DNA from: Eriocheir sinensis
Taxonomy: Eukaryota > Arthropoda > Malacostraca > Decapoda > Varunidae
Length of the DNA stretch: 64,000 nt
Direction of reading: 5' to 3'
Assembly (NCBI RefSeq): GCF_024679095.1
Contig: NC_066517.1
Location: 22,466,040-22,530,039, forward strand
Below, piece after piece: positions 16,885-52,200 of this stretch. The notes beneath the pieces were generated by a model. The model did no database searches and had not been told where the DNA came from. It worked only from the letters and a program-made list of their open reading frames with translations. The position numbers were made by a program, and so were the translations under genes. Each line of letters starts with the position of its first letter. Positions within the stretch are counted from its first letter, which is position 1.

Positions 16885-17069
16885 GTTTTCAGAGTGGCGG
16901 CGCGGCGGGCGAGGGCGGGCGGTGGCAGTGGCAGTGGGCCAGTGGCACAGTGCAGGGTGGGTAAGGCGACCCACGTTCATCGCCTTTATCTTGGTATCTC
17001 CGCTGTCTCCTTGCCTCTTGCCCAGCACCGGCCAGGACGTGTGTGTAGGGCTGCCCGGCGTGCACCAAG
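16885..17069 (+). promoter_or_regulatory. GC-rich block, possible ALDH3 first exon or promoter
   Basis: The block is rich in GC and CpG, unlike its AT-rich surroundings. It ends in CAAG followed by GTGAGC at 17070, a consensus donor. The first coding ALDH3 exon begins after an acceptor at 18757, so an untranslated first exon must lie upstream, and this is the best candidate I can see. It is an inference only. Confidence 0.3.
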
Positions 17070-17175
17070 GTGAGCCCCTCAGACGAGTGTCAAGTTTGGG
17101 GTTACAAGTGATGCCAAGTTGAGGTTTGCCTTTCTCCCCGCTCTCGCCCGCTGTGTTGCTGGGGGCACCCATGGA

Positions 17176-17384
17176 GGTAGAATTGGTGGAGTCGACACGG
17201 CCCGCTAATCCCATTCATTGAGGTCCATAAAACAACCTAGAAGAAGAGGTGAAACCGACGAACTGTCAAATTTACGGCCAAAAGATGGGAGTGGGCGAGC
17301 CTGACTTGACAACACCTGGCCGTAAAAGTGACAGCTCGGGCGGATTCACTTAATTGGGCTGATGTCGACTCCACCAATTCTACC
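17176..17384. mobile_element. MITE-like inverted-repeat element
   Basis: Perfect 21-bp terminal inverted repeats (GGTAGAATTGGTGGAGTCGAC at 17176-17196 and its complement at 17364-17384) bound a 209-bp unit. Inside is a second inverted pair around TTTACGGCCA (17270-17279) and TGGCCGTAAA (17318-17327). There is no coding capacity. The family was not identified. Confidence 0.65.
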
Positions 17385-18179
17385 AGCCAGAGGACTGGAG
17401 ACCTACTCTAGAATCTTTGGCACCAGCCAGTCACTAGGGCCATGTGGGACCCAGTACCAAAGGATGACATCGACATTGGACGAAATATGTGTTGGGGTAG
17501 CATCACTGCTATCATGACACATACTAGAAGCAGCAGCAAAAGTTATTTTGGGTTTTGGGGCATCTTGAGGGAAAAAAGCTCCATTTTCTGTCAGCCAACG
17601 TCTTAGGTCCATACATGCCGCTAACTTTACCAATAAGGGACTTAGGCTATTCAACTGCCTGCCGAGGGACATCAGGGACACTTCCAACTGCGGCACAGAG
17701 ACTTTCAAGAGAAAATTGGACCTGTTTCTGTAGGGGATCCCTGATGAGCCCCCTATCCTACATGCGACTACCCCAAGGGGGGCAGAGAGTAACTCCCTCC
17801 CTGACCAGCTGAGCCACATTAGGAGTGGAGCACAGTGTAGGGGCGGTGGACTCCCAAGTTGACTGTGGTGAACATCACCTAAATTACAACAAGACAAGAC
17901 ATAAGGAACAAGGAGCCATTTAGGTGTAAGGGTGGTTTGACAATCTTAACCAACCCTAATACTAATTGATAAAATGTTGCCTTATGTGGAAAGAAATGTA
18001 ACAATCTTGCATGAGGTCAATATTACTGTGTTGCATTTATTTCTGAATGCATTGCAGTAATAACTATATGCTTCCATAATATTATAGAAACTTCAAATTA
18101 TTGCTGTAACATGTTTGGGTTCATTCAAACACCACATTTTGGTATCAAGGGTGAGGGTAGGGGGTGTCAAGCTAGGTTA

Positions 18180-18240
18180 TGTTAGGTAAGATATGGACAG
18201 GTTAGGTCAGTATAGGTTAGATTAGATTAATGCTGGTTTT
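18180..18240 (+). repeat. Degenerate telomere-like GGTTAG stretch
   Basis: AGGTTATGTTAGG, ACAGGTTAGG and TAGGTTAGATTAG resemble the arthropod TTAGG telomere repeat in broken form. Confidence 0.35.
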
Positions 18241-18773
18241 CCGGCAGTAAGCCTTTGGTCTGTCTGCAGTACACTGGCGGTAAATCGTAGGTGCACCGCC
18301 GGTCCTGCGAATATTGCCTATCTTGCTGGGGGTCAGCCCCTGATTGGCTGACCAGGAGTGATCAGGGACGGGCAGGACCGTGACCGGAATGTGTATATAG
18401 TAATATGGCCCCACCTGTTGCGGCAGCTGCACAGGCCAGGCCAAACTGAGTTGCTTAGTTTGGATTAGACTGTTCAGAGGCAGCAGTTGTGAGAAAAATG
18501 GCCGATATCAGTATTTACTTGTGATTAGCATTGGTACTGTAGCTATTATTATATGATGGCAGTGATGGTAAAGATAAACTTCTAAACTAGCAGTCTCCCT
18601 AATGTTACTTACCTAATAGTATGAAGAATTGGCAATAAATGCAAAGACCATAAAATAAAGACATGAGCAAAGCAATGTAGTGTTTTCCAGTTGATTGTTT
18701 GCATGTGAGTGACAGTTTTGCATCAGTTGCTAAAAGTTAACACAATTTTTTCCCCAGGTTCACCAGAAGCAAA

Positions 18774-41152
<22,379 letters not shown>

Positions 41153-41289
41153 AGATGAAGGTATAAGACAACAGTGAATGGTTTACAAAGCAGCAGAGAA
41201 CCTTGCTGTCACCATCAGGGAAAAAAGAGTGACTGTTTTGTGAATGCAGTGATATTGTGTGTATGTTGCCAGTTTTGTTGAAGCACAAT

Positions 41290-41295
41290 AATAAA
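41290..41295 (+). terminator. ALDH3 polyadenylation signal AATAAA
   Basis: AATAAA lies 138 bp after the ALDH3 stop codon (41150-41152) and is followed by an AT-rich stretch. It is the first canonical signal after the stop. Confidence 0.6.
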
Positions 41296-41299
41296 GAAA

Positions 41300-42960
41300 A
41301 AATATTTACTTGCTTACTTTAGTGTCAAGTTGTTAGATAATTGCAGCAGCATTATTCTTTATTGCATAATGGGGCATAGTTTTGTAGGTTAGTTTATATT
41401 TTTAATCATATTTGCATTGTGGTCATTAAAGGTTGTAGTATTCAGCTTAACTATTTGTATACGTATCAAATGGGGGTTACAATAAAGGTTATATTATTTA
41501 GTTTAGCTTAGTTTGTGTGTGGGGCAGGGGGGATGCATGGCTGCATACATGTGTGCATGCATGCACACACAACATTGTAAGTGAGGCACCAGGGACCAGT
41601 CATACTTAAAAGATTAGGGACCTTCCACTCATCCTTTTAAACTTTAAAGGGATGAATGGAAGAAGATACCTCAAAATGTTTGCATTCATGATTTTTTAGT
41701 GCCCACTGTTTAGACATGTTTGTATGTTACTCAGATTGAATCTTAATGAATAGTTACCCTTGTAAGCTTATGCAACTATCTTTACTCTGTGCTCTATTGT
41801 TAACTCTTTGAATACAGAAGTTTATCTTTCCAGCATCAAGATATATCAGTTAACCTCAATCAGTGCCATATATGATATGTTTGTGGCTCATTGCAGCTCT
41901 CAAAACAGCATTGGAAAAAACATTTTTTGTGCAAAAACTACCGAGTCAAAACAGATGAAACTTGCAGGTTTTCTTACTTAAAATTTAATCAGTTTAATTC
42001 ACCAGCCTGTTATGGTGAAAATAAATTTTTAGGCATCCCCTGTTCTCAACGGTAGCAACCTGTAACACACACTCCTTTTTTTCTACGAGACAAACATTTA
42101 CGACCACAGGTGTTCTTTTCATTTCATTCTTTACTGCAGTGACCATCAGGCCCTTTCAAGAAAGCTTATCGGTGCCATAGGCAGTAACGTAAAAAAAGAA
42201 AGAATGAAAAAAAAGTAACGATATGCCCCTGATTATATTTTTATTATTAGTGATACTTCCATTTGGGGACAAGGAATAATTTATTAATCTTTTACACGTA
42301 ACAAATCATCATTAGATATGATACTTTCTAAGGGCATAGGCTGAGCAGGTTAAGATTCATGGAAGTAAAATATTAATATATAAAATTAGAAATAATTAAA
42401 TATGAAAAATGTTCCCTTTACATATCTCACTGCCCTTTATTGATACAATAAGACCCTAACTCTCTGGTCCCCAGGTATCCGGGAACCCCAAGTACTTGGC
42501 AAAAATATGTCTGGGGAAAAAAAAAATCCAACCCACTCCCCATTTGATATACCTGCACTGTGCAGTTGTTTACAATCATTTTCCACCACTACAGTAGCAT
42601 TGCTGCACCGGTACCCACCACCCCCTCCTCCTAAAACACTCTGCCCTCAAACATCTCTCTCTCTCTCTCTCTCTCTCCCCCATGGGACCACCAAGGCATG
42701 TGTAATAATATATAGGTTTATGTAGCCTCCTAACTGCAGTAGCCTATAACATCTCCATTCTGCCAATGACTCCACAACAGGACCAGAATTCCATTACTGA
42801 ACTTTGACACAATGGATTTGGTTGTGTCAGGGTTCAGTACATGCATTCTGGTCCCTTTGAGGAGTAGTTGGCTAAAGTGGTGATAATATTGACAAATTCA
42901 ATTACTTAGGAGGCTATAAGGCCCTCTATATTATTACTCATACCTTGGCAGTATCCTGAA
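41300..42960. other. Intergenic, repeats only
   Basis: AT-rich sequence between the convergent ALDH3 and SMARCAL1 genes. It holds a SINE tail at 42155-42195 (GAAAGCTTATCGGTGCCATAGGC) and a TC microsatellite at 42653-42677. No coding region was recognised. The SMARCAL1 last exon could be in this or the next stretch. Confidence 0.4.
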
Positions 42961-42964
42961 GAGC

Positions 42965-42970
<6 letters not shown>

Positions 42971-43031
<61 letters not shown>

Positions 43032-43034
43032 GGG
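42971..43034. repeat. (GA)n followed by a 14-base G-run
   Basis: Fifty bases of GA dinucleotides are followed directly by 14 G. Confidence 0.95.
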
Positions 43035-44843
43035 AGAGGCAAATCAGCTAATTGAGGGTGGAGAGTATTGAGGAAAGGGTGCTGTACCCAGTCACTTCCT
43101 TCAGCCCTATTCACACTATGGAGATGGTCATGCTCAAGTCAAAGGGCATTCTTGCTTCTGTCATGGTGTGAGTGCATTCACACACTGGGCAAGGGACATT
43201 CCCGCTCCCTTTGCTGCAAGAGAAAAAAAATGAATGGAAATGAGAAGTGTTGGTTCATTCAATCTTGTAATTTAGGAAGTGTGCTGGGGAAGGTACAGTA
43301 ATTAAATAAAACACTGAGTGAAAAGTGAATAGATTAAGTAAAAATACAGACTCTGGCAGCCTCGACTTGACTCCATGACTGTCCGAGGGGTTTGCCTTAC
43401 CAATGACAACCATCTTGTTGCTGGCTGTTTTTATGAACCTGATTTATTTTTTTGTACCTCTATTACCTCTGGAAATGCTCTTTATATGGATGAAGCTTCC
43501 TAAAACTGCTGTTCATCACTTTTACACATTAATGGTCAAAAGATGTCATGTATTTTCATTCTGATTATGTAAATATATTCCATGTTTTCAGGGGTCCATC
43601 CCAATAATCCAAACAATTCCAGGGTCTGAATGACCTTTGGTCCACTGCCATTTAAATTATTGGACTTTTACTGTAACCCAAATATCTGAAATTCTGCTCA
43701 TCCAGTACCTCTGGATACCTGTGGTTGCTGGATAGCTGGGGTTTTACTGTACTACTATGACACAATATTTTTCTCAAGGAGTTGATGGACCCTGTCAAAT
43801 TGTAAGTTTGAGCTGGTACTGGATGTCCTACAAAAGACACATTTGAACCAGTCACCAACCTTCCTAGGGAGTCACCACAACCAGGCCCTGGAGAAAAATT
43901 ACTGCTGCCTCTCCTTGCAGCACTACCCAAGCCAATTTAGGTTTTAAATAATCACAGCTGCTGTTTAGAGCCTCCACATTACAAGTTCCAAAAATCCTTA
44001 GAGTTTTGACAATAAACAAAGATATTTTATGATATAAATGCCGCAAACTGAACATACGCTCACAGCTTCCAATCTTTATTGTCATATATACCAGGCCTAC
44101 TCAACTGGTGGCTTGCACTTCAAATCCGGACCTTCTGAGTGTTGTAGCTGGACCCCAGACTCCAGGAGTAGAAAAGTATAATCAAATAACATGCAAGTCT
44201 TGGCAATGGATTCTTGCAAGCATATTTCCTTGACTGACTGTAGGCCCTACAGTCAGTCGAGGAAATACACTTGTAAGAATTATATTTCTCTACTCCTGGA
44301 GCCTGGGCTCCAGCTACAATATTCATCTGAACATCTGCATACATCTGAAGTGGTCTAACTGGGTCTTTGCTCACAACAGTTAAGCAGCCCTGATATATAC
44401 TGTGTAAAGGCTGATCTCACTTAGATGACCCCCAAAATTATGGTTCTAATAACTGAGTAATTTATCCAATCAAAATGAAAAGTAGTACGTATCTATGTAA
44501 TAGATGACCTCCTTAAACTTAATAATTATACAAAAATAATTGGTTCAACATGTACATGCAGCATGCCTTGTTGGCAGGTAACCCCCATGAAGGCACTAAC
44601 ATTGGCATCACTTTATACACACTTCTAGTTCTGTGGCTTCATGAAACTCCTGATGTCTGATTTACTTCCAGGATGCTGTAGGTTGGAAGAGAGCGAGGGA
44701 AAGATTAAAGGAAAAAAGAAATGTCTATCAGTGGATGCCTCATAAAGCAAAGAAGAGCTGAATGACAAAATATACTGTTAGCATGACAGTACTGTACAGC
44801 TAATGACCAGATGATTATATTTATGTTGTGAGTAATATAACGG
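43035..44843. other. Intergenic, no gene recognised
   Basis: Open frames here have no domain. The stretch 43590-43755 has the look of a decayed pogo/Tigger end (it closes with GGATAGCTGGGGTTTTACTGTA), and 44200-44300 contains short inverted matches around GACTGTAGGCC and TTCCTTGACTGACTGTAGG. Confidence 0.35.
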
Positions 44844-44851
44844 GTATTAAG

Positions 44852-45054
44852 CAGGGGTGTGGAGTCGGAGTTGGAGTCGGAATCGGCGGAGTTGCCTACT
44901 TTTGGCCAGAGTCGGAAGTGGAGTCAGTCGGTAAAAAGATCTCGACTCCAACTCCTTTACGTTATCAATTCTCAGGAGTCGCAACCCTTAAAATTTCCTG
45001 GAGTCAGAGTTTGAGTCGGAGTCGGAACATTTTAGATCTGACTCCACACTCCTG
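44852..45054. mobile_element. hAT-type MITE, 203 bp
   Basis: Terminal inverted repeats CAGGGGTGTGGAGTCGGAG (44852-44870) and the complement CTGACTCCACACTCCTG (45038-45054) bound the element. The flanks are GTATTAAG and TTATTTAG, an imperfect 8-bp duplication (6 of 8). The interior is built of GGAGTCGGA-type units in both orientations. An 8-bp duplication plus CAG-type ends is the hAT signature. No transposase. Confidence 0.72.
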
Positions 45055-45249
45055 TTATTTAGGCAGATGCACTGACGTGTTTACTCATTATGCTTTGACA
45101 ATCTCTAATTTAATGGAAAGGACGAAATCTTCAAGTTTTAGTGCATGCAGCAGGAGGAGTGTTCTAGAGTGAGTTTTTTGGGATTCAAGGTAACTTATAT
45201 AAAATAGCAAGGTTAAATCACGTAAAATGAAATGAAACTGTTGGGTATA

Positions 45250-45980
45250 GTGAAAGTCCAGTTTTAATGTAAAGGATTATCGCTCCCCTGCTCTGTTTAC
45301 TCTCCAAGTAAAGGACCGCAAGGGATCCAGAGGACGATACAAGAAGACAGAAAAGCAGTGGATCGGTGGGAGTGACGGAGGAGACACAAGATACAAGGAG
45401 CTTGCTGAAGCAGCCGCAGGAAGAAAGAGGAGCAGAGAGGGAGAGAGGAGGAGAGAGGCGAGGAACAGGGACAAACACAAGTCCAGAAACTGACCGGGGC
45501 CCACAAGCCAAAGGCCAAAAAAAAAATTTCAGGGACGAGGGCAGGATAGCCGCAAGACGAGCAGCAAGCATAGTGACAAATAAAATCAACCAAATTCCAA
45601 AATAAGTATATAGAAAAAAAAAAATATTTTTTTTTTTATTTTAGTAAAAAAGAGATGTGCATGCTTGCAAGTCAAGTAAGTTAAGTTTGAAAAAAAAAAT
45701 TTTGATTTATTAGATGTAAAACTTACGAAAAAATTGCACTAAATAAAAAAAATATAAAAACAATTAATTGATTTTTTATTAGGGAACGAATTTTTTTGAT
45801 ACCGCTGTCATGTGGAGACTCATATATGCCTAAGGGAGGTGCCTGTTCAGTTTCAGGTCGCTTAGCTGCTTTGGTTTTGAAAATATTTAAATTTTATTTT
45901 GAAAATCCTCCCCCAATCGGCCCCCGCCGCCTCAAGCTTCCGTCAAGAGATTGTGAAGTCTATGGCTTTGAAGAATAAGA
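45250..45980 (+). other. Open, coding-like repeat of unknown type
   Basis: The 45366-45605 frame is Arg/Glu-rich and ends with FRDEGRIAARRAASIVTNK. A second open stretch at 45796-45978 encodes IPLSCGDSYMPKGGACSVSG and PPPIGPRRLKLPSRD. An AT-rich spacer lies between. The two may belong to one transposon. Neither is recognised. Confidence 0.25.
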
Positions 45981-46253
45981 TAGTGGTTATTGCAAGACAA
46001 CTTGTCCCTTAAGTCTCATCCCCTCCCTCCACCTCTCTCCAGCAAAACAAATACTTAGCTAATTAGCTAAGGCTCTAGGAGGGGAGTTGGGGCTTAGAGG
46101 AAAAGTTGCCTTCTGGAGAATATAGTCCACCAACATGTTCAGAGCAAAACTAAGTAAAATGAAGTTCTGATATTAGTTAAAAAGGTAATAGTTCTATTCC
46201 CTGTTTGTAGCTTGACACAACCCATCATTTCATATCAAGGCAAAGACACTTAC

Positions 46254-49200
46254 CTTCTTTGGAGATTCGTTTTTACTGTCATTACTGTCTTCATTCCATT
46301 CCATGTAGTCTCGGATGTCTTTTGTGCCAGCACCCTGTAAGGAAGTGAAAAGCAAAAAGACCTCTAATGTGACTGAGCTAAAGGTAAGTTAAATGAGTCC
46401 CACATCAATGAAACTACAGTAAGCCCTGAGTACAACGGACCTGCTTTAACCCCTTCAACACGAGGACTCGTATACTGCATCCTTGCGTGCCCCGTACCAT
46501 ATCCGAGGACGCGCATACAGCGTCATGGCTCGCTTTAGCCAACATGCGAGTTATTTTATCTTTATATTTATGCTTACATTTCAAAATTATCAATTAATTT
46601 ATGTTTCTTTATGTGCTCCATTTAATTCTGCATGTTTTCATATATAATACTTGATGATTATGTTGAGTTTATGGCTGAAAGCTTGTTATATTCAATAGCG
46701 ACATTTGAAATTAGGCGCGCGCAGCGATCTCGGATATAGCGTGGGGCGCTGTTTTGGCCTGGCTGTAGTGAAGGGGTTTTTTAATATAACAGGCCGGAAT
46801 AAATAAGCACTTTTTAGTGTTTTCAATACCTTGAGTTTCGTGATCCTTGAGTTTAGCGCTATACCTTAGGAAGAAAGCAAGCATGAAACTACGGAGGGTA
46901 ATGTATATTTTTTTTGAGAAGTGAAAAAAATATTGCTAAAGTTTGGCTTATTTATATATCCGAATGGTCAGTTATGTAATGCAAATTTGAATCCTGTTAC
47001 AAGTAATGCCATATGACACATCTTCACAAGCAAAAAGATACTTGATCGAATTTATTCCTGGCAAAATCTCAATATTGGCCATGGTAGCCTCGTGATTCTA
47101 TTAGGTTGAAATGTTGTTGCCCATAATGCGGGTATTGACTATAATCACAACTTCACTGACTGATACCATACATGAAGGCAAAAGTGGTAAGTATGAGGAT
47201 AAACAAAAAGAATACGTTCCACAATACCTTCTGATAGGACATCTCTGCCATGTCAAGCTTGTCATCAGACAGCCCCACTTTGCCGAGCACTTCCAGTTTG
47301 TCCTGTATCAGCGGCCAGATGTGGTCGTCGGCTGTGTTCCTGGCCACCAAGTATTGCACCACCACACTGTCCTTCTGACCTATGCGGTGTACCCTGTCCT
47401 CCGCCTGCACTAGGATCTGTGTGTGTTTTCCTCAGATTAGTCAAGTAATGGTGATGGTATTTGTCTTGTGATCCCTCAGCTTTACCTGAAACAGGATTTG
47501 TGTGAAATCTAGAATACTGAAACAATGGTGAGTATGGAATGATCATAGAGGATAGAGGCATGTTTTCCTGGAGACAGGGATCACGTATCATGGATTAAGA
47601 AGAAACAAAATTAGAAGATATTTTAACTCGTTTCAATAAGTTTTCTCTTCCATGCTCATTTGTAAAATCTGGTCTCTCGCCGGTTCGAGTCAGTTTTTAG
47701 CGTGCCAAAATATTTTGTTTCTCAGCTATTTTCCTCACCCAAACCTACATTTATCATTATAATACATAGTATATCAATGACTTCGTTATATGTTTTTTTA
47801 ATAAAAATAATTCATAGGACTGTTTATGGACATGAAATAAAGTGCACATAAACAATTTTTTACTTAGCTCTTAGTTCATGTTCCCACCTCCATAACTAAA
47901 AATTTTGTGAGGCAACTTTTAAAGGCATTAATAATAGAAGAATTTTATCAGGATTCTTATGGTTCCCTCAAATTTCCAATATGACAATTGTGAGTGGATC
48001 GGGTGAGAAGGGAAGGAGGGAGTAGGGGTGGAGGTAGGACTCCTGACCTCCTGCCTGTCCCATGTCGTGCCTTCACCTCCCTCGGAATCTACGTCTTGTT
48101 CACTGGCATCACTTTTTCCAACAAAGTGGGGAATGCTTTCTACTTCACTCTCACTGCCACTTTCATTGTCCGAGAACAGGCATGAGTAATATTCCTCTTT
48201 TCAAGAGCCTCTGTGCCATTACATAGTTCAAAATATATGTTACTGCCTGTAAAGAGAATAGAATAAAAATTTCTCAATCAAATCACTGTACTGCACTATA
48301 TAACACTATTATGCGGTTGGCCGTATGGCCATGACCTAGACCATATTAGGTTTAAAGCTCACAGCAGTGAGACATACGATCTGACTGATGAGTGAGGGAG
48401 ACAAAAACTGCCTTTGTTCATGCCTCGCACTCAAAGCCATGCCAGTGGAGAGGATTGTTTATTAGTTGATTTGGGAGAGTGAGGAAACTTATGCTTAATC
48501 AAAAAATGATGCCACTGGCTTGAATATAACTATTTAAAAATAATATTTTTGTTCAAGTGGACGCCTATGGCGTGAAAGTGCACTTTGGCCCTAAAAATAT
48601 ATACACGCCATTGGCATCCAAGTGCGCGAGAGGGTTAATGATGATCAAGAATTAAGAGTAAACCTTGTAAGTAATTATATGCAATAAGTAATAGTATGCA
48701 TAGAAATTATAAAAGATAAACAACCAAAGTAAAAAGTGACAACCCATAAAACAGGTGGAGAGGTGAAATTAGAATTTTGGTGAAGCAAGATGCAATGTAC
48801 AAACATCTGATGGAGAGAGGTGGAGAATGTCTGGTAAGGCTTTTGTCCTGCAGTAGACAAAAACCAATAATGGTTGATTATGATGAAAATTGGTATGATA
48901 CAAACCAAAACAAGTCACCAAAGTTGAATTCCAGCATGCAGGCCACCTACCCCAGGGTTCCAGTAAAGCTCTGCAAATATGACAAGCTGGGCAGCAGTGA
49001 GGGTAATACCAGTATTGGCTGCGGTGATGGACAAGACTGCCACCTGTACATCATCTCTGTTCTGGAATTTTGTGACATTGGCCATCCTCTCCTCTGATGA
49101 TGTCCTTCCATCAATCCGGATGTAGCTGGTGATGGAGTGGAGGAAGAAGAGGGAGTGAGTTAGTGCAGAAAGCAGAGCATTCTACTCCATACTTCCTGTA

Positions 49201-52200
49201 TGTGTCAACAGTGCATACTGCAAGAATCATGCAGCATTTTAAAAATTACAATCTTCCTTAATCTTGTAAGAATGCATTAGCACCCAGCACACAATGGTAA
49301 GGGGTACTGATGTGCATGCTAAAAATAATATGAGGGGTGGAATTTGTAACCCCAGCCATTGTAGGCACTCAACTGACTGAATGGGTCATGCAGTCATGGT
49401 GCTGCAACTACTGTGGTCATGTAGTGGCAGCTTTAGTGCATCCCTGCAAGTTATACTCTGTGTGAAGGAGAAAGCTGTTTCTTTCATCTCATATAATCTG
49501 TCCTAATTTTTTTTTATCATTTTAAGCCCTATCATTATCTAATAAAATCAAGTTTTGAGAAAAAAATACATAAAGCAAACATGTTTGGTGCCATATAACT
49601 GAAGCTGGGGTGGCATATGCTGTATTTTTTAATTATTCATTGATTTGCCATCTACATCTTGAGTCAGCAACCTTATCACTACTCACTTGGTCTTGGTCTC
49701 CTGGCACAGGGTACTGAGACTGTCTAACATCGACCTGTGGTGACCAAACACAAGGAACTTTCTGCCTGACTCCAACACTTCCTTTATGTACTCTCTGTAA
49801 GTAGATTAGAAGTACAATACACATATACATGACACACACACACATACACACATACCAATTTATAAAAGTGGAGATAAAACTGAACCACTAAATTATAGAC
49901 CAGTGCCTCGAGAACAGGGAAATTGCGGCTTCTAAACCCCAGTACAAAGCCTACATCTCAAGCGTAATTAGTGGTTGTGGGAGTCTCCATAACAACCATA
50001 ACACATTGATTTGTTTTAAGTTATTTATTATTGCTATCAGTTGGTAAAATTACTTTAATTTTGAATAAATAACATGTAAAATGATACTTGTATAAATATT
50101 TTTTTGAGAGATGGAACACATTAATGGGATTTACATTAGTTTCAATGGGGAAATTTGTTTTGGTTTACGATGGTTTGGGTGTGTGAGCAAAATTCAGATG
50201 AATTAAACTTGTAAACTGAGGTATGACTGTATAATAAATTGAGAATTTTATTTGAAAGTATAAATTGGTCAGAAATGGAAAAGCTGAGAAGAGTACAACA
50301 AAATGTGATTACTTCCTTAAAACTCATAATAAAGGTTTGGTGCAGTGGGTTCCCAACTACATAATAAAGAAAAGAGGAAAAAAAAAGAGTGGTTTAATAC
50401 ATGTTGTCTGGAAGCAAAGAAGAAGAAAGCTAAAGCATGGAGAAACTTAATGAGAAAAAATGCCATAAATAGGGAAAGCTTCAGACAAGCTAGAAATGAT
50501 TACACCAAAGTGAGGAGAGAAGAAAGTATGAAAAGAATATAATAGAAAAATGTAAGGAGGATGCAAAACTTTTTTAAAGACATATAAATAAGAAATTGGG
50601 GAAAGAAAAAGCTGTGAATGCGATAAAAGTCAGTGACAAGTCTATGAGGATACAAAAGAAATCTGTGAAATATTAAATGAAACCTTTCAGCAAGTATTTA
50701 CCCAAGAGTCAGAATTTGAAGAGAGAGATGAGGAGAGAAGTGTCAAAAGAATGGAAAACATAAAAGTGGATAAAGAAGAGATACTGGGGCTATTGAGATC
50801 AGTAGAAGGCAAGGAGGCAATGGGTCCAGATGAAATATCAGGCCAAGTACTGAAAGACTGCTGTGAATTTACTATAACCAATTTACCAGGCCAGATAATT
50901 TCATGTACTTTACTTTCTATGGAAAATTCTGATTCCTGCAGCTCTTTCCTTTTGCTCCAACAAAATTAGGTATTATAGTACAGACTACACCAGATCTTGC
51001 AGAGAGCAGAGGACTAGCAGTCTGACACACTCACTTCACTGCTGCAATCTTTGCGTCAGCTGTCCTGGTAAAGAGCTGGAAGTGATCAATCTCTTGTAGT
51101 GATGACAAGCTTTTAACAGACAGGTTATTGGGGTTTCTCTTATTAATCTTGACCAACTCAGCATTCAGAATTACAGTCATTCTGAAACAAACAACAATGA
51201 AGTACTATGCAATCAAACAACATTATTGTCAACATCCTGCCCAATCAAGTACAGTAAAACCTTTCCTGTCCAGCAATGGTGGGGATTCAGAGGTGTGCTG
51301 AATAAGAGAAAATTTCAGATACTTGGGGTATATATATTCCAATTCCTTCTGTAACTTCATTTAAGCAAACATGTATATACAGGTACGTACTATACACTCA
51401 GATATGCATCGCCTGGCTAAAAGTATGCATGTATTTACCTGCCCGAGTACTGAGCACTGAGGGGCTCTGGTGTGGCCGGTACAACCAGACTATCACCTAA
51501 GTATCCACAATCAGTGGGAGTACATTGGTGAACTAAATTCCAATTCACACTGTAGTGAGTGTCATGATCAAGCCACGGTCCATTCATGGTCCAGTCACAT
51601 ATCATTGGATGCATTTCACATGCATAAATGACCTACAATACAACAGGTAGAACAAGTGACAAAGATTAAAATCTTTGTCTGCCTGCATAGATATCAACAA
51701 CGCCATATAGTTGTGTTGAAAACACCATGACATCACTTGCCTGGTCAATCCATCAAGTGATTACCTGGTAAGACCCACCATTGCTATGCACTACATTACC
51801 AAGGTATGTGAAACTTTTGGTGATTTTACTGTCCTCTCCACATGCATGATCAGACTGAACTGTGTCATCAAGCAAGCTTCCAAATGAAGTCTTTGGTTTT
51901 TGGCCCAGGAGACTTTCCTTTCCTGTAGCATTGCAACAAAGATTGCCTATTGTTGCGAATTTATAATTAAGCAACACACTGGTAAGGCCAAAATCTTACA
52001 TACACAGACTCAACTGTGACGTGCAAAGACCTTCCTCCCAAGCACCACCTTAAATATCTCTCCCCATGGGCCCAAAGGTTCAAGATTTAAGGTATTCTTA
52101 TGTTTGGAGGGGTTTCAGTTAAGGTCAACTGAAGGTGTTGGTGTTGTAAGCCAGCCAGTAGTACAGTCAAGTTAATATTTTGATGGCCGCACTGCTTGCT

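Noticed and set aside
45218..45593. Minus-strand frames as the last SMARCAL1 exon
   Set aside because: They are Leu/Ser/Pro-rich antisense of an Arg/Glu-rich plus-strand frame, with no acceptor in a suitable phase and no family match.
47228..47409. Acceptor at 47410-47411 for the [11 protein letters not shown] exon
   Set aside because: The upstream acceptor (exon from 47416) gives the in-phase [11 protein letters not shown] junction expected of the family. The inner one would break phase.
47265..47591. Minus-strand 108-codon frame over a SMARCAL1 exon
   Set aside because: It is a shadow in another frame of the [11 protein letters not shown] exon.
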